A DNA stretch of 64,000 nt, taken from contig CAKSJP010000006.1 in the NCBI GenBank assembly GCA_934463425.1, positions 1 through 64,000 of the forward strand, written 5' to 3'. The position numbers were made by a program, and so were the translations under genes. The notes below the pieces were generated by a model. The model ran no database searches. It saw only the letters and a list, made by a program, of their open reading frames with translations, and had not been told where the DNA came from. The stretch is from an uncultured Ruminococcus sp. Its GTDB lineage: Bacteria > Bacillota > Clostridia > Oscillospirales > Ruminococcaceae. This document shows positions 43,454 through 52,143 of the stretch, piece after piece. Each line of letters starts with the position of its first letter. Positions within the stretch are counted from its first letter, which is position 1.

Positions 43454-44330
43454 AGCACATTTGGAAGCACTGGCGGCAAAGGTGGAAGCACAGCTGCTCC
43501 GCTATGTACAGGTGACACCGGAAACTAGGCGTCAGGCACAGGTGATAGAAGCCATGCGGTATTCTCTGGAAGCCGGCGGCAAGCGGATCCGTCCGGTGCT
43601 GGTGTTGGAGTTCTGCCGGATCTGCGGGGGCATAGAAGAGCAGGCCATGGCGGCGGCGTGTGCGTTGGAGATGATCCATACCTTTTCCCTGATCCATGAT
43701 GATCTCCCGGAAATGGACAACGACGACTATCGCCGCGGAAAGCCGTCCTGTCATAAGGCGTTTGGTCACGCAGTGGCGCTCCAGGCAGGAGATGCGCTGC
43801 TGACAGAGGCATTTCATGTGGTCGTAAGTGACCCGGTGCTGGAACCGGAAATGAAGGTGGCACTGCTGCAGATCCTTACAGAAGCTACCGGTGCAGCCGG
43901 CATGGTCGGCGGTCAGATCATGGATATGTCCTATGAAAAGCGCAGCGACGTGACTCTGGATGAGCAGGAGGCAATGTGTGCCGCAAAGACCGGTGCGCTG
44001 ATCCGAGCCGCCTGCCGTCTGGGCTGTACGGCGGCTTTTGCCTCGAAAGAGCAGATCGCTTTGGCAGACCAGTACGGCGCAAAACTGGGACTGGCATTCC
44101 AGATCGTGGACGATATTCTGGATGTGACCAGTACCTCAGAGGTGCTGGGAAAGCCGGTGGGCAGCGATGCCGAAGAGGGAAAGAAGACATTTGTCACACT
44201 TCTCGGCATGGATGCGGCAAAGGCTCGTGCAGCGGCGCTGACGGAAGAAGCAGAACAGCTGCTGACACAATTCCCGGAACATGAATTTTTGATGGCACTG
44301 ACGCAGGAGCTGCTGCGCCGTGAAAAATAA
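43437..44330 (+). CDS. ispA: Farnesyl/geranyl diphosphate synthase
   Basis: 297 residues. Polyprenyl synthase with the first Asp-rich motif in 'IHDDLPEMDNDDYRRGKPSC' and the second in 'QIVDDILDVT', which bind magnesium and the allylic diphosphate. Provides C15 (or C20) diphosphate. Follows xseB and precedes dxs, as in many Bacillota. Confidence 0.94.
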   Translation: MEAKHKAHLEALAAKVEAQLLRYVQVTPETRRQAQVIEAMRYSLEAGGKRIRPVLVLEFCRICGGIEEQAMAAACALEMIHTFSLIHDDLPEMDNDDYRRGKPSCHKAFGHAVALQAGDALLTEAFHVVVSDPVLEPEMKVALLQILTEATGAAGMVGGQIMDMSYEKRSDVTLDEQEAMCAAKTGALIRAACRLGCTAAFASKEQIALADQYGAKLGLAFQIVDDILDVTSTSEVLGKPVGSDAEEGKKTFVTLLGMDAAKARAAALTEEAEQLLTQFPEHEFLMALTQELLRREK

Positions 44331-44344
44331 ACAAAGGAGTGGAT

Positions 44345-44378
44345 CCTGTCAGAACTCTGCGGAGCATCGGCTGACAGG
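44345..44378 (+). promoter_or_regulatory. Hairpin between Shine-Dalgarno sequence and dxs start
   Basis: AAAGGAG (44333-44339) is followed by a perfect 8-bp inverted repeat CCTGTCAG (44345-44352)/CTGACAGG (44371-44378) with an 18-nt loop. The dxs ATG is at 44389. Folding of the hairpin shortens the effective SD-to-ATG distance from about 49 to about 15 nt. Confidence 0.55.
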
Positions 44379-44388
44379 CAATGAAAAA

Positions 44389-46287
44389 ATGGAGCATAAC
44401 AAATTACCGCGGGCAGAAGCGCCGCTGCTGGAACAGCTGCATTCGCCCAAGGATCTAAAAGAGCTGACACTGCCCCAATGTGAAGCGCTTTGTGAGGAGA
44501 TTCGAAGTCTCCTGATCGAAACCGTTTCCAAAACCGGCGGCCACCTTGCCTCCAATCTGGGCTCGGTGGAATTGACTGTGGCGATGCATCGGGTGTTTTC
44601 GTCCCCGGAGGACAAGTTCGTCTGGGATGTGGGACATCAGTGCTATACCCATAAAATCCTGACCGGGCGGCTGGATCAGTTTTCCACCCTGCGGCAGGAA
44701 AACGGCATTTCCGGCTTTCCGAAGCCCAAGGAGTCGGAACATGACAGCTTTATCAGCGGCCACAGCAGCACGGCGATCTCGGTCGCCTGCGGCATGGCGG
44801 AGGGTATGCGGCTGCACGGAGACAATTCCCATTTTGCCGTTGCTGTAGTAGGCGACGGCGCTATGACCGGCGGCTTATCCTATGAAGGGCTGAACAATGC
44901 CGGAAAATCGGGAAACAACCTGATCGTGATCCTCAATGACAATGAGATGTCCATCTCGAAAAATGTCGGTGCGCTGGCACGGTATCTTTCCTCTATGCGC
45001 AGCAGCGAGGGATATGTCCGCACCAAAAAGGCAGTAGAGCGCCGTCTGAACCGCACAGCTGTGATCGGGCCGTCTGTGGCAAAGGTCATCAAAAATTCCA
45101 AGAGCGTTGTCCGGGACGTGCTGCTGCAGTCCGCTACGATTTTTGAGGATTTCGGCTTCGTATACTTAGGCCCGGTGGATGGACACAACCTCCAGGATCT
45201 GGAAGAGGCGCTTTCAGCAGCGAAGGAATATCACCGTCCGGTATTTCTCCATGTGCATACGGTCAAGGGAAAGGGATACGGCCCGGCGGAGGAAAATCCG
45301 GGAGAGTATCACGGCATCTCGAAGTTTGACATTGAGACCGGCAATCCGGAGGTGTCCGGAACAGACTCTTATTCCGATGTATTCGGAAAAGAACTGGTGC
45401 GTCTGGCAGAGCAGGACTCCCGTATCTGCGCAGTGACCGCGGCAATGGAACATGGTACGGGACTGCATCACTTTGCACGGAGATTTCCCAACCGCTATTA
45501 TGATGTGGGGATCGCCGAGCAGCATGCCGTGACATTTTCGGCGGCACTGGCTTCTACCGGAGAGCTTCCGGTTTTTGCAGTGTACTCTTCATTCCTGCAG
45601 CGCGCCTACGATCAGCTGATGCATGATGTTGCCATCAGCGGTGTGCATGTTGTGCTGGGCGTCGATCGTGCCGGCGTTGTGGGCGAGGATGGTGAAACGC
45701 ACCACGGATTGTATGATGTGTCCTTCCTCAGCACTGTGCCGGGCACGGTGATCTATGCCCCGGCATGCTATGACGAGCTGCGGCTCTGTCTGCGCCGGGC
45801 GCTGTACCGGGATAAGGGCCTGGCATGTGTGCGGTATCCGCGGGGGGCAGATAAGACAGTGTTTGACAAGAGTGCCCTGAATACGGAATATACCCATGTT
45901 TCCGGCAAAAAAACAGATACGCTGTATATTTCCTACGGCAGGGTTTATGATAATCTGTATCGTGCGGCAAAGCGTGCGGCAGAGGACGGCATACATTGTG
46001 ATCTGCTGAAGCTGACGCGAATCTTTCCGCTGGCAGACGGGCTGATCGAGATCGCGATGTCCTATGCTCATGTGGTATTTTTGGAGGAAGCATATTATTA
46101 CGGCGGTATTTCTCAGCTGTTTGGAGATCTGCTGCTGGAGCACGGCTTCCGCGGAACCTATCGCCGGGTTGCGCCGAAGCAGTATTTGGCTCAGGCGTCT
46201 ACGGATTCTCAAATGGAGACCATGGGCTTGTCGGAGTATGCCATTTATCGGGGGATGCAGCAGGAGGCAAGGCATGGCGAGGCTTGA
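44389..46287 (+). CDS. dxs: 1-deoxy-D-xylulose-5-phosphate synthase
   Basis: 632 residues. Condenses pyruvate and glyceraldehyde-3-phosphate with thiamine diphosphate, the first step of the MEP pathway. 'SKTGGHLASNLGSVELTVAM' and 'WDVGHQCYTHKILTGR' are conserved, 'VVGDGAMTGG...NDNEMSIS' is the thiamine-diphosphate motif and 'DVGIAEQHAV' carries the catalytic Glu. Start placed at the first ATG consistent with family length; an upstream GTG (44320) inside ispA is possible. A different-frame ATG at 44381 opens a short ORF. The 3' end overlaps tlyA by 14 bp. Confidence 0.93.
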   Translation: MEHNKLPRAEAPLLEQLHSPKDLKELTLPQCEALCEEIRSLLIETVSKTGGHLASNLGSVELTVAMHRVFSSPEDKFVWDVGHQCYTHKILTGRLDQFSTLRQENGISGFPKPKESEHDSFISGHSSTAISVACGMAEGMRLHGDNSHFAVAVVGDGAMTGGLSYEGLNNAGKSGNNLIVILNDNEMSISKNVGALARYLSSMRSSEGYVRTKKAVERRLNRTAVIGPSVAKVIKNSKSVVRDVLLQSATIFEDFGFVYLGPVDGHNLQDLEEALSAAKEYHRPVFLHVHTVKGKGYGPAEENPGEYHGISKFDIETGNPEVSGTDSYSDVFGKELVRLAEQDSRICAVTAAMEHGTGLHHFARRFPNRYYDVGIAEQHAVTFSAALASTGELPVFAVYSSFLQRAYDQLMHDVAISGVHVVLGVDRAGVVGEDGETHHGLYDVSFLSTVPGTVIYAPACYDELRLCLRRALYRDKGLACVRYPRGADKTVFDKSALNTEYTHVSGKKTDTLYISYGRVYDNLYRAAKRAAEDGIHCDLLKLTRIFPLADGLIEIAMSYAHVVFLEEAYYYGGISQLFGDLLLEHGFRGTYRRVAPKQYLAQASTDSQMETMGLSEYAIYRGMQQEARHGEA

Positions 46288-47080
46288 TGCAGTTCTGGTG
46301 CAGCAGGGGCTTGCGCCCAGCCGGGAGCGTGCCAAGACGCTGATCCGGAACGGTCAGATCTCGGTGAACGGAACGGTCTGCACAAAGCCGGCATTTGGTG
46401 TGGCAGACACCGATGCGGTCACCATGGAGGGGAGCGATATTCCCTTTGTGGGGCGCGGCGGTCTGAAGCTGGAATACGCGGTGACACAGATGCAGCTGTC
46501 TCTGGATGGTCTGACCTGTCTGGACATCGGGGCTTCTACCGGCGGCTTTACAGACTGTATGCTGCAGCATGGCGCGGCAAAGGTGTATGCCATTGATGTG
46601 GGACACGGACAGCTGGTGCAGAAGCTGCGGGAAGATAACCGCGTGGTGAACTGGGAGGGCACAGACGTTCGGCGCATTGCGCCGGAGCAGCTGGAACAGC
46701 CGGCGGATTTCTTTTCAGTAGATGTGTCGTTTATCTCCCTGCATCATGTGCTGCCGTATGTGCTGCCGCTTCTGAAAGCCGAAGCCGGCGGCGTGATCCT
46801 CATCAAGCCGCAGTTTGAAGCCGGCCGGGAAAATATCGGGAAAAATGGTCTGGTGCAGTCGAAGCGTGTTCATGTTCAGGTACTGGGGAATATCCTTGCG
46901 CTGCTGGCATCTCTCGGACTGACGGTGCAGCTGCTGTGTCCTTCACCCATTCAGGGCGGCTCCGGGAATGTGGAATATCTCGCCGCAGTGCGAAAGGGCA
47001 GTGCAGAGGGCATCCTGCCGGATATTTCTGCAGTGGTGCAGCAGGCATTTGCACAGGCGAAAAAGGAGAAAGCAAAATGA
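46274..47080 (+). CDS. tlyA: TlyA-family rRNA 2'-O-methyltransferase
   Basis: 268 residues. An S4 RNA-binding domain ('RLDAVLVQQGLAPSRERAKT') precedes a SAM methyltransferase with 'LDIGASTGGFTDCMLQ' and 'IKPQFEAGRE'. CAGGAGG lies 7 bp before the ATG. Methylates 16S and/or 23S rRNA; in clostridia usually a FtsJ-like YqxC protein. ATGA overlap with nadK. Confidence 0.93.
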   Translation: MARLDAVLVQQGLAPSRERAKTLIRNGQISVNGTVCTKPAFGVADTDAVTMEGSDIPFVGRGGLKLEYAVTQMQLSLDGLTCLDIGASTGGFTDCMLQHGAAKVYAIDVGHGQLVQKLREDNRVVNWEGTDVRRIAPEQLEQPADFFSVDVSFISLHHVLPYVLPLLKAEAGGVILIKPQFEAGRENIGKNGLVQSKRVHVQVLGNILALLASLGLTVQLLCPSPIQGGSGNVEYLAAVRKGSAEGILPDISAVVQQAFAQAKKEKAK

Positions 47081-47949
47081 AGGTCGTGTTATTTCACCAT
47101 CTGCAAAAGGGCAATGCCCCGGAAGTGGCGAGAAAGGTCTGTCTGGCACTCCATCGAAACGGCATGGAGGTCTGGGCAGATCCGCGCTGTCTGGGACTGC
47201 TGGGCGATATGAACTTTGTGCAGTTTGCGCCGTTTTTGGATGCTATACAGCACGCTGATGTGGCGGTTGCCATTGGTGGAGACGGTACGATCCTGCACTG
47301 CGCCCGGCATGTGGTGGGTACAAAGGCGAAGCTGCTGGGGATCAATACCGGACGGCTGGGCTTTCTGGCATCCATGGAACCGGATCAGATCGGCGAGATC
47401 GCACGGCTGCAAACGGGAGATTATCGGGTGTCCAAGCGGATGCTGCTGCGCGGCAAGATGCTGGATAAGACCGGGACATGCATCCGGGAACTGACCGCCC
47501 TCAACGACATCGTGATCTCCCGGAATTTTTCCCGTGTCATTGAGTTTACGGTTTCCCGGAATAACGTGGTACTGGGGGAATACCGGGCAGACGGCGTGAT
47601 CTTCAGCACGCCCACCGGCTCTACGGCATATGCGCTTTCTGCCGGAGGGCCGATCATTGAGCCGGAGTTTTCCTGCATCGAAATGAATCTGATCTGTCCC
47701 CATTCTCTGTCGGCGAGACCGATCTTATTCTCGCCCCACAACGATTTGCAGGTCAGTCTCCGTGTCCGGGAGGAATACGATGCGTATTTTTGCGCGGACG
47801 GAGAAAAGCCGGAACCATTTCCGGAGGGGCGCGTGATGGAAATCTCCGGGTCAGATCAGTCACTGGAGATCCTGGATCTCAGCGGCAACACATTTTTTGA
47901 TTCTCTCAGCAGAAAGCTGATGCAGTCTCTGAAAGCAGGAAGGGCGTGA
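47077..47949 (+). CDS. nadK: NAD kinase
   Basis: 290 residues. Phosphorylates NAD to NADP. 'IGGDGTIL' (GGDGT at 67-71) and the 'FSTPTGSTAYALSAGGPI' nucleotide loop are present. AAGGAG precedes the ATG that overlaps the tlyA stop. Confidence 0.96.
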   Translation: MKVVLFHHLQKGNAPEVARKVCLALHRNGMEVWADPRCLGLLGDMNFVQFAPFLDAIQHADVAVAIGGDGTILHCARHVVGTKAKLLGINTGRLGFLASMEPDQIGEIARLQTGDYRVSKRMLLRGKMLDKTGTCIRELTALNDIVISRNFSRVIEFTVSRNNVVLGEYRADGVIFSTPTGSTAYALSAGGPIIEPEFSCIEMNLICPHSLSARPILFSPHNDLQVSLRVREEYDAYFCADGEKPEPFPEGRVMEISGSDQSLEILDLSGNTFFDSLSRKLMQSLKAGRA

Positions 47950-47957
47950 ACGAGAAC

Positions 47958-48401
47958 ATGAAAAAGAAGCGGCAGGATACGATCCTTTCTCTGATCGCGG
48001 CAGAGGAGATCCCTACTCAGGAAGCGCTGCGGGAGCGAATGGCAGAGCACGGCTTTGCGGTGACACAGGCGACGCTCTCCCGGGATATCCGGGAACTGAA
48101 GCTGACAAAGGAACGGCGCGGCGGCAGAGCCTGCTATACGGCACCGGTGCGTCAGGAAATCAACGGCGGTATTTTGCAGAATGCTGCACTCCGCACAGAT
48201 TTTGCCGGAAATGTGGCAGTGATCCATTGCCGTACGGGTACGGCTCAGGCAGTGGCGGCGGCACTGGACGCCATGCACCGGGAAGACGTGGTGGGTACCA
48301 TTGCCGGAGATGACACGATTTTCGTGCTGCTGCGGACAGAAATACAGGCGAAAGAGTTTGCCGGAAGCTTCGCAAAGCTCATGGAAACAGGAGGATTCTA
48401 A
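47958..48401 (+). CDS. argR: Arginine repressor ArgR/AhrC
   Basis: 147 residues from the ATG giving MKKKRQDTIL; a GTG at 47946 overlapping the nadK stop is an alternative. Winged-helix DNA-binding domain with 'VTQATLSRDIRELKL' and a C-terminal Arg-binding hexamerisation domain with 'GTIAGDDTIFVLLR'. Placed next to recN as in Bacillus. Confidence 0.94.
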   Translation: MKKKRQDTILSLIAAEEIPTQEALRERMAEHGFAVTQATLSRDIRELKLTKERRGGRACYTAPVRQEINGGILQNAALRTDFAGNVAVIHCRTGTAQAVAAALDAMHREDVVGTIAGDDTIFVLLRTEIQAKEFAGSFAKLMETGGF

Positions 48402-50105
48402 ATGCTGGCTGAACTGGAAATTGAAAATTTAGCGGTGATCGCGCATGCGCGGATTCCATTTTCGCCGCATCTCAATGTGTTTACCGGTGAGACCGGTGCC
48501 GGAAAATCCATTCTGCTTCATGGCATCCACGCCGTGCTGGGACAGCGCGTCACCCGGGATATTGTGCGGACCGGCTGTAAAAAAGCTGTTGTCAACGCAC
48601 TTTTTACCCATCTGGATCCGCTGGTCTGTGCAAGGCTGGATGCCCTTTCCATTTCCCATGTGGATGACGAACTGCTTTTAACAAGGGAGATCGCCGCAGA
48701 CGGCGGCAGTGCAGCACGGGTCAACGGGCATACCACCACAGTTTCGGTGCTCCGGGAAATCGGCGATGCGCTGATAAATATTCACGGACAGCATGACAAC
48801 CAGGTGCTGCTTGCGCCGGAATGCCATTTGCAAATTTTGGATGCATTCGGCGGCGATGACACGCTGCTGCACCAGTACCAGGAGACCTTTCGGCAATTGC
48901 AGCAGACGGCAAAACGGCTGAATCAGCTGGCAAAGCAGGAGCAGGACAAGCTGCATCGGCGGCAGCAGCTGAAGCTGTTGGTTTCTGAGGTCGATGAATT
49001 GGAGCTGGAAGCGGGCGAAGAGGATGCACTGGAAGAAGAGATGAACCTGTTGCAGCATGCAGAAAGCATTGCTTCGGCGCTGCAGGCGGCAGCAGAAGCA
49101 GTGGACGGAGAAAGTGCAGACAGCTCTGCGGTGCTGCTGGCAGAGTCTGCGGCAGAAGAGCTTTTGCCCTATGCTGAGCTTCGGTCAGAATTTTCTGTTC
49201 TGGGAGAGCGTCTGACAGCTGCCGGGATCGAACTGGCAGATATTGCGGCAGAGTGCCGCCGCCTCCGGGATGACATGGAGCTGGATCCCCAGCGGTACGC
49301 TCTGGTACAGAAGCGAATCCTGGAGATCCGGCGGCTGAGCCGGGAGTATCAGTGCACCGGAGACGAACTGGTAGAACGCCGCAACCGGGCAGAGGAAGAA
49401 CTGGAACAGATGCAGGGCGCGACGGCAGAAATCACTGCCCTTCGGGAGCAGAAGGCACAGCTGTTGGAGAAGGTATCTGCTCAGGCAAAGGCATTGTCGG
49501 AATACCGCGCCCAGACCCTGGAGCGTTTTATTGCTGCGGTGACCGAGCAGCTGGCTTTCCTCAATATGCCCAATGTGATCCTGGTGGGAAGGCACACTAC
49601 CGGAAAGCTGACGATCCACGGTATGGACAGCCTGGAGTTTCTCATCTCTGCCAACCGCGGCGAAGAACCTCGTCCGCTGGCGCGGATCGCTTCCGGCGGT
49701 GAGCTGTCCCGTATTATGCTGGCACTGAAATGCGTTATTGCTGACCGGGACAGTATCCCCACGCTGATCTTCGATGAGATCGACACTGGTGTCAGCGGCA
49801 AGGCGGCGCAGAAGATCGGCATGAAACTCCGGGAAGTGGGGCAGCTGCGGCAGGTGCTGTGCGTGACCCACTTGTCCCAGATCGCAGTGATGGCAGATCA
49901 GCATCTCATGATTGAAAAGCAGACTGAGGGGACGAGAACTGAGACCCATGTCATGGTGCTGGAACCGGAAGGACGCGTTCATGAGATCGCCCGGATTATG
50001 GGCGGTGAAAATCCCAGTGTCCTGCTTCTGGAAACGGCACGGGAAGAACTGAAACGCTGGCAGAAGACGCTTTTGCCGGATGGAGAGGATGAACACAGTG
50101 TATGA
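48402..50105 (+). CDS. recN: DNA repair ATPase RecN
   Basis: 567 residues. SMC-like protein for double-strand-break repair: Walker A GETGAGKS (29-36), central coiled coil and signature 'RIASGGELSRIMLALK' with 'LIFDEIDTGVSG'. Starts directly after the argR stop. Confidence 0.96.
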   Translation: MLAELEIENLAVIAHARIPFSPHLNVFTGETGAGKSILLHGIHAVLGQRVTRDIVRTGCKKAVVNALFTHLDPLVCARLDALSISHVDDELLLTREIAADGGSAARVNGHTTTVSVLREIGDALINIHGQHDNQVLLAPECHLQILDAFGGDDTLLHQYQETFRQLQQTAKRLNQLAKQEQDKLHRRQQLKLLVSEVDELELEAGEEDALEEEMNLLQHAESIASALQAAAEAVDGESADSSAVLLAESAAEELLPYAELRSEFSVLGERLTAAGIELADIAAECRRLRDDMELDPQRYALVQKRILEIRRLSREYQCTGDELVERRNRAEEELEQMQGATAEITALREQKAQLLEKVSAQAKALSEYRAQTLERFIAAVTEQLAFLNMPNVILVGRHTTGKLTIHGMDSLEFLISANRGEEPRPLARIASGGELSRIMLALKCVIADRDSIPTLIFDEIDTGVSGKAAQKIGMKLREVGQLRQVLCVTHLSQIAVMADQHLMIEKQTEGTRTETHVMVLEPEGRVHEIARIMGGENPSVLLLETAREELKRWQKTLLPDGEDEHSV

Positions 50106-51949
50106 TGCAGCCGGAGACGCTGTTACAGCAGTATTTTGGGCATAAGGAATTTCGTACCGGACAAAAGCAGGCAATCGATGCCATTCTTTCCGGCAGGGAT
50201 GTGGTGGCAGTTATGCCCACCGGTGCCGGGAAATCAGTGTGTTACCAGATCTCCGCACTGCTGCTGCCGGGGCTGACGGTTGTGATCTCGCCGCTGATCT
50301 CTCTGATGAAGGATCAGGTGGAGGCACTGCGGCAGGTGGGGATTCCGGCGGCGTATATCAACAGCAGCATCAGTCAGGAAGAGTTCTATTACACCATGCA
50401 GACGGTGCAGCAGGGGCAGTGCAGGATTTTGTATGCTGCCCCGGAGCGACTGATGACGGAGAGCTTTCTTCGCATGGCGCAGCGGGTGCAGATCAGCATG
50501 GTGGCTGTAGATGAGGCGCATTGTGTATCTCAGTGGGGACAGGACTTTCGGCAGAGCTATCTGGACATCCCGGTGTTTGTGGAACAGCTGCCGGTGCGTC
50601 CGGTCTGCACGGCATTTACTGCCACGGCGACCAAACAGGTGGAAGCGGACATTGCCCGTATTCTGAAGCTGCACGATCCCGTGACTATACATACCGGATT
50701 CGACCGGAAAAATCTGTTCTTTGGGGTGCGCCGTCCCAACAACAAAATGCAGGAGCTGATACAGCTGTTGCGGGAAAACAGCGGCAAAAGCGGTATTGTC
50801 TATTGCTCCACCCGAAAGGCGGTGGAGGAGGTCTGTGCATCGCTGTGTGCTGCGGGATTTGATGCCACACGCTATCACGCCGGGCTTTCGGATATCGAAC
50901 GGACGCAGAACCAGGACGATTTTCTCTATGACCGCAAGCCGGTCATGGTTGCAACCAACGCATTCGGCATGGGCATCGACAAGTCCAATGTCTCTTTCGT
51001 CATCCATTATAACATGCCTATGGATCTGGAAAGCTATTACCAGGAAGCCGGCCGTGCCGGACGGGACGGCGAACCGGCGCAGTGCATTCTGCTGTACAGC
51101 GGCAAGGATGTGCGCACCAATGACTTTTTGCTGAAACGCAGCCGGGAGACTATGGATGTAGATGATGAGGAGACCCGGCAGTTTTTGCTGCAGCAGGGGG
51201 AGGAGCGTCTCAGGCAGATGACCTTTTACGCCACAGCAACCTCCTGCCTGCGTCACCGGATGCTGCGGTATTTCGGAGATCCTGCACCGGAGAGCTGCGG
51301 CAACTGCTCCTGCTGTCTCACCAACTACCGGGAAGAGGATGCCACCATGGCGGCGAAGAAGATCATCTCCTGTGTCTATCGGGCACAGAAGGGCGGCTAT
51401 CATCTGAGCCGCACCATGACGGCCGATGTGCTGATCGGCAGCCGGAAGGAAAGCCTGCTGCGGATGCGGCTGGATCAGCTGTCCACCTACGGCATTATTG
51501 AAAAGCTGACCCAGAAAGAAGTGATCGGGCTGATCGATGAACTGATACAGCAGGAAAATCTGGCGCTTCGTTCGTTTCATGAATACCAGGAATTGGCGCT
51601 GACTGCCGGTTCGGTGGAGATCATCCGCGACCAGAAAAAGGTGACCCGGCGTGTGCCCATTGTCCGGGAAAAGCTGGCAGCTCCGGTGGGGACGAAGGAT
51701 CCCACACTTTCCGAAGCAGACAACGAGCTGTTTCAGAAGCTGCGGCAGGTTCGGGCGGCACAGGCAAAGCACGAGGGCATACCGCCGTACTTCATCTTCC
51801 CTGATGCGACACTTCGGGATATGTGCCGGAAAAAACCACGGAGCATGAGTGATATGCGCCAGGTATCTGGCGTGGGTGTCATTAAGGCACAGAAGTATGG
51901 AAAGCTGTTTTTGGAGGAGATCCAGTCGTTTCAGCCGGAAGTGCAGTGA
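50102..51949 (+). CDS. recQ: ATP-dependent DNA helicase RecQ
   Basis: 615 residues. Helicase domain with PTGAGKS (39-45) and DEAH in 'VAVDEAHCVSQWGQDFR', zinc-binding region ending 'CGNCSCC', winged-helix RQC domain, and an HRDC domain at the end. ATGATG at the start overlaps the recN stop; either ATG may be used. Confidence 0.95.
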   Translation: MMQPETLLQQYFGHKEFRTGQKQAIDAILSGRDVVAVMPTGAGKSVCYQISALLLPGLTVVISPLISLMKDQVEALRQVGIPAAYINSSISQEEFYYTMQTVQQGQCRILYAAPERLMTESFLRMAQRVQISMVAVDEAHCVSQWGQDFRQSYLDIPVFVEQLPVRPVCTAFTATATKQVEADIARILKLHDPVTIHTGFDRKNLFFGVRRPNNKMQELIQLLRENSGKSGIVYCSTRKAVEEVCASLCAAGFDATRYHAGLSDIERTQNQDDFLYDRKPVMVATNAFGMGIDKSNVSFVIHYNMPMDLESYYQEAGRAGRDGEPAQCILLYSGKDVRTNDFLLKRSRETMDVDDEETRQFLLQQGEERLRQMTFYATATSCLRHRMLRYFGDPAPESCGNCSCCLTNYREEDATMAAKKIISCVYRAQKGGYHLSRTMTADVLIGSRKESLLRMRLDQLSTYGIIEKLTQKEVIGLIDELIQQENLALRSFHEYQELALTAGSVEIIRDQKKVTRRVPIVREKLAAPVGTKDPTLSEADNELFQKLRQVRAAQAKHEGIPPYFIFPDATLRDMCRKKPRSMSDMRQVSGVGVIKAQKYGKLFLEEIQSFQPEVQ

Positions 51950-51950
51950 T

Positions 51951-52043
51951 TGGATCTGCGAATTTTCTTTTGGAATTGGAGTATACCTGGGCGCAGCCTT
52001 TGGCATATCCATTGGTCTCATTTTTCAAAAAGGCAAGAAGTAA
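51951..52043 (+). pseudogene. Possible remnant of a small glycine-zipper membrane protein
   Basis: The frame after the recQ stop reads about 30 residues ending 'FGISIGLIFQKGKK', a plausible glycine-zipper membrane helix with basic end. There is no in-frame start codon or ribosome site after recQ, so I treat it as a fragment. It may equally be chance. Confidence 0.25.
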
Positions 52044-52062
52044 CACTGTTTCTGATTAGTAA

Positions 52063-52104
52063 ATACCCCATGCAGAAAAATATGCTGCATGGGGTATGTT
52101 TGTC
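52063..52104 (+). terminator. Terminator of the nusB-recQ operon
   Basis: ATACCCCATGCAG pairs with CTGCATGGGGTAT, followed by GTTTGTCT. Confidence 0.8.
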
Positions 52105-52143
52105 TCCGGCGGCGCATAAGCTTTTCCAGAAGGGGGAGTGACG

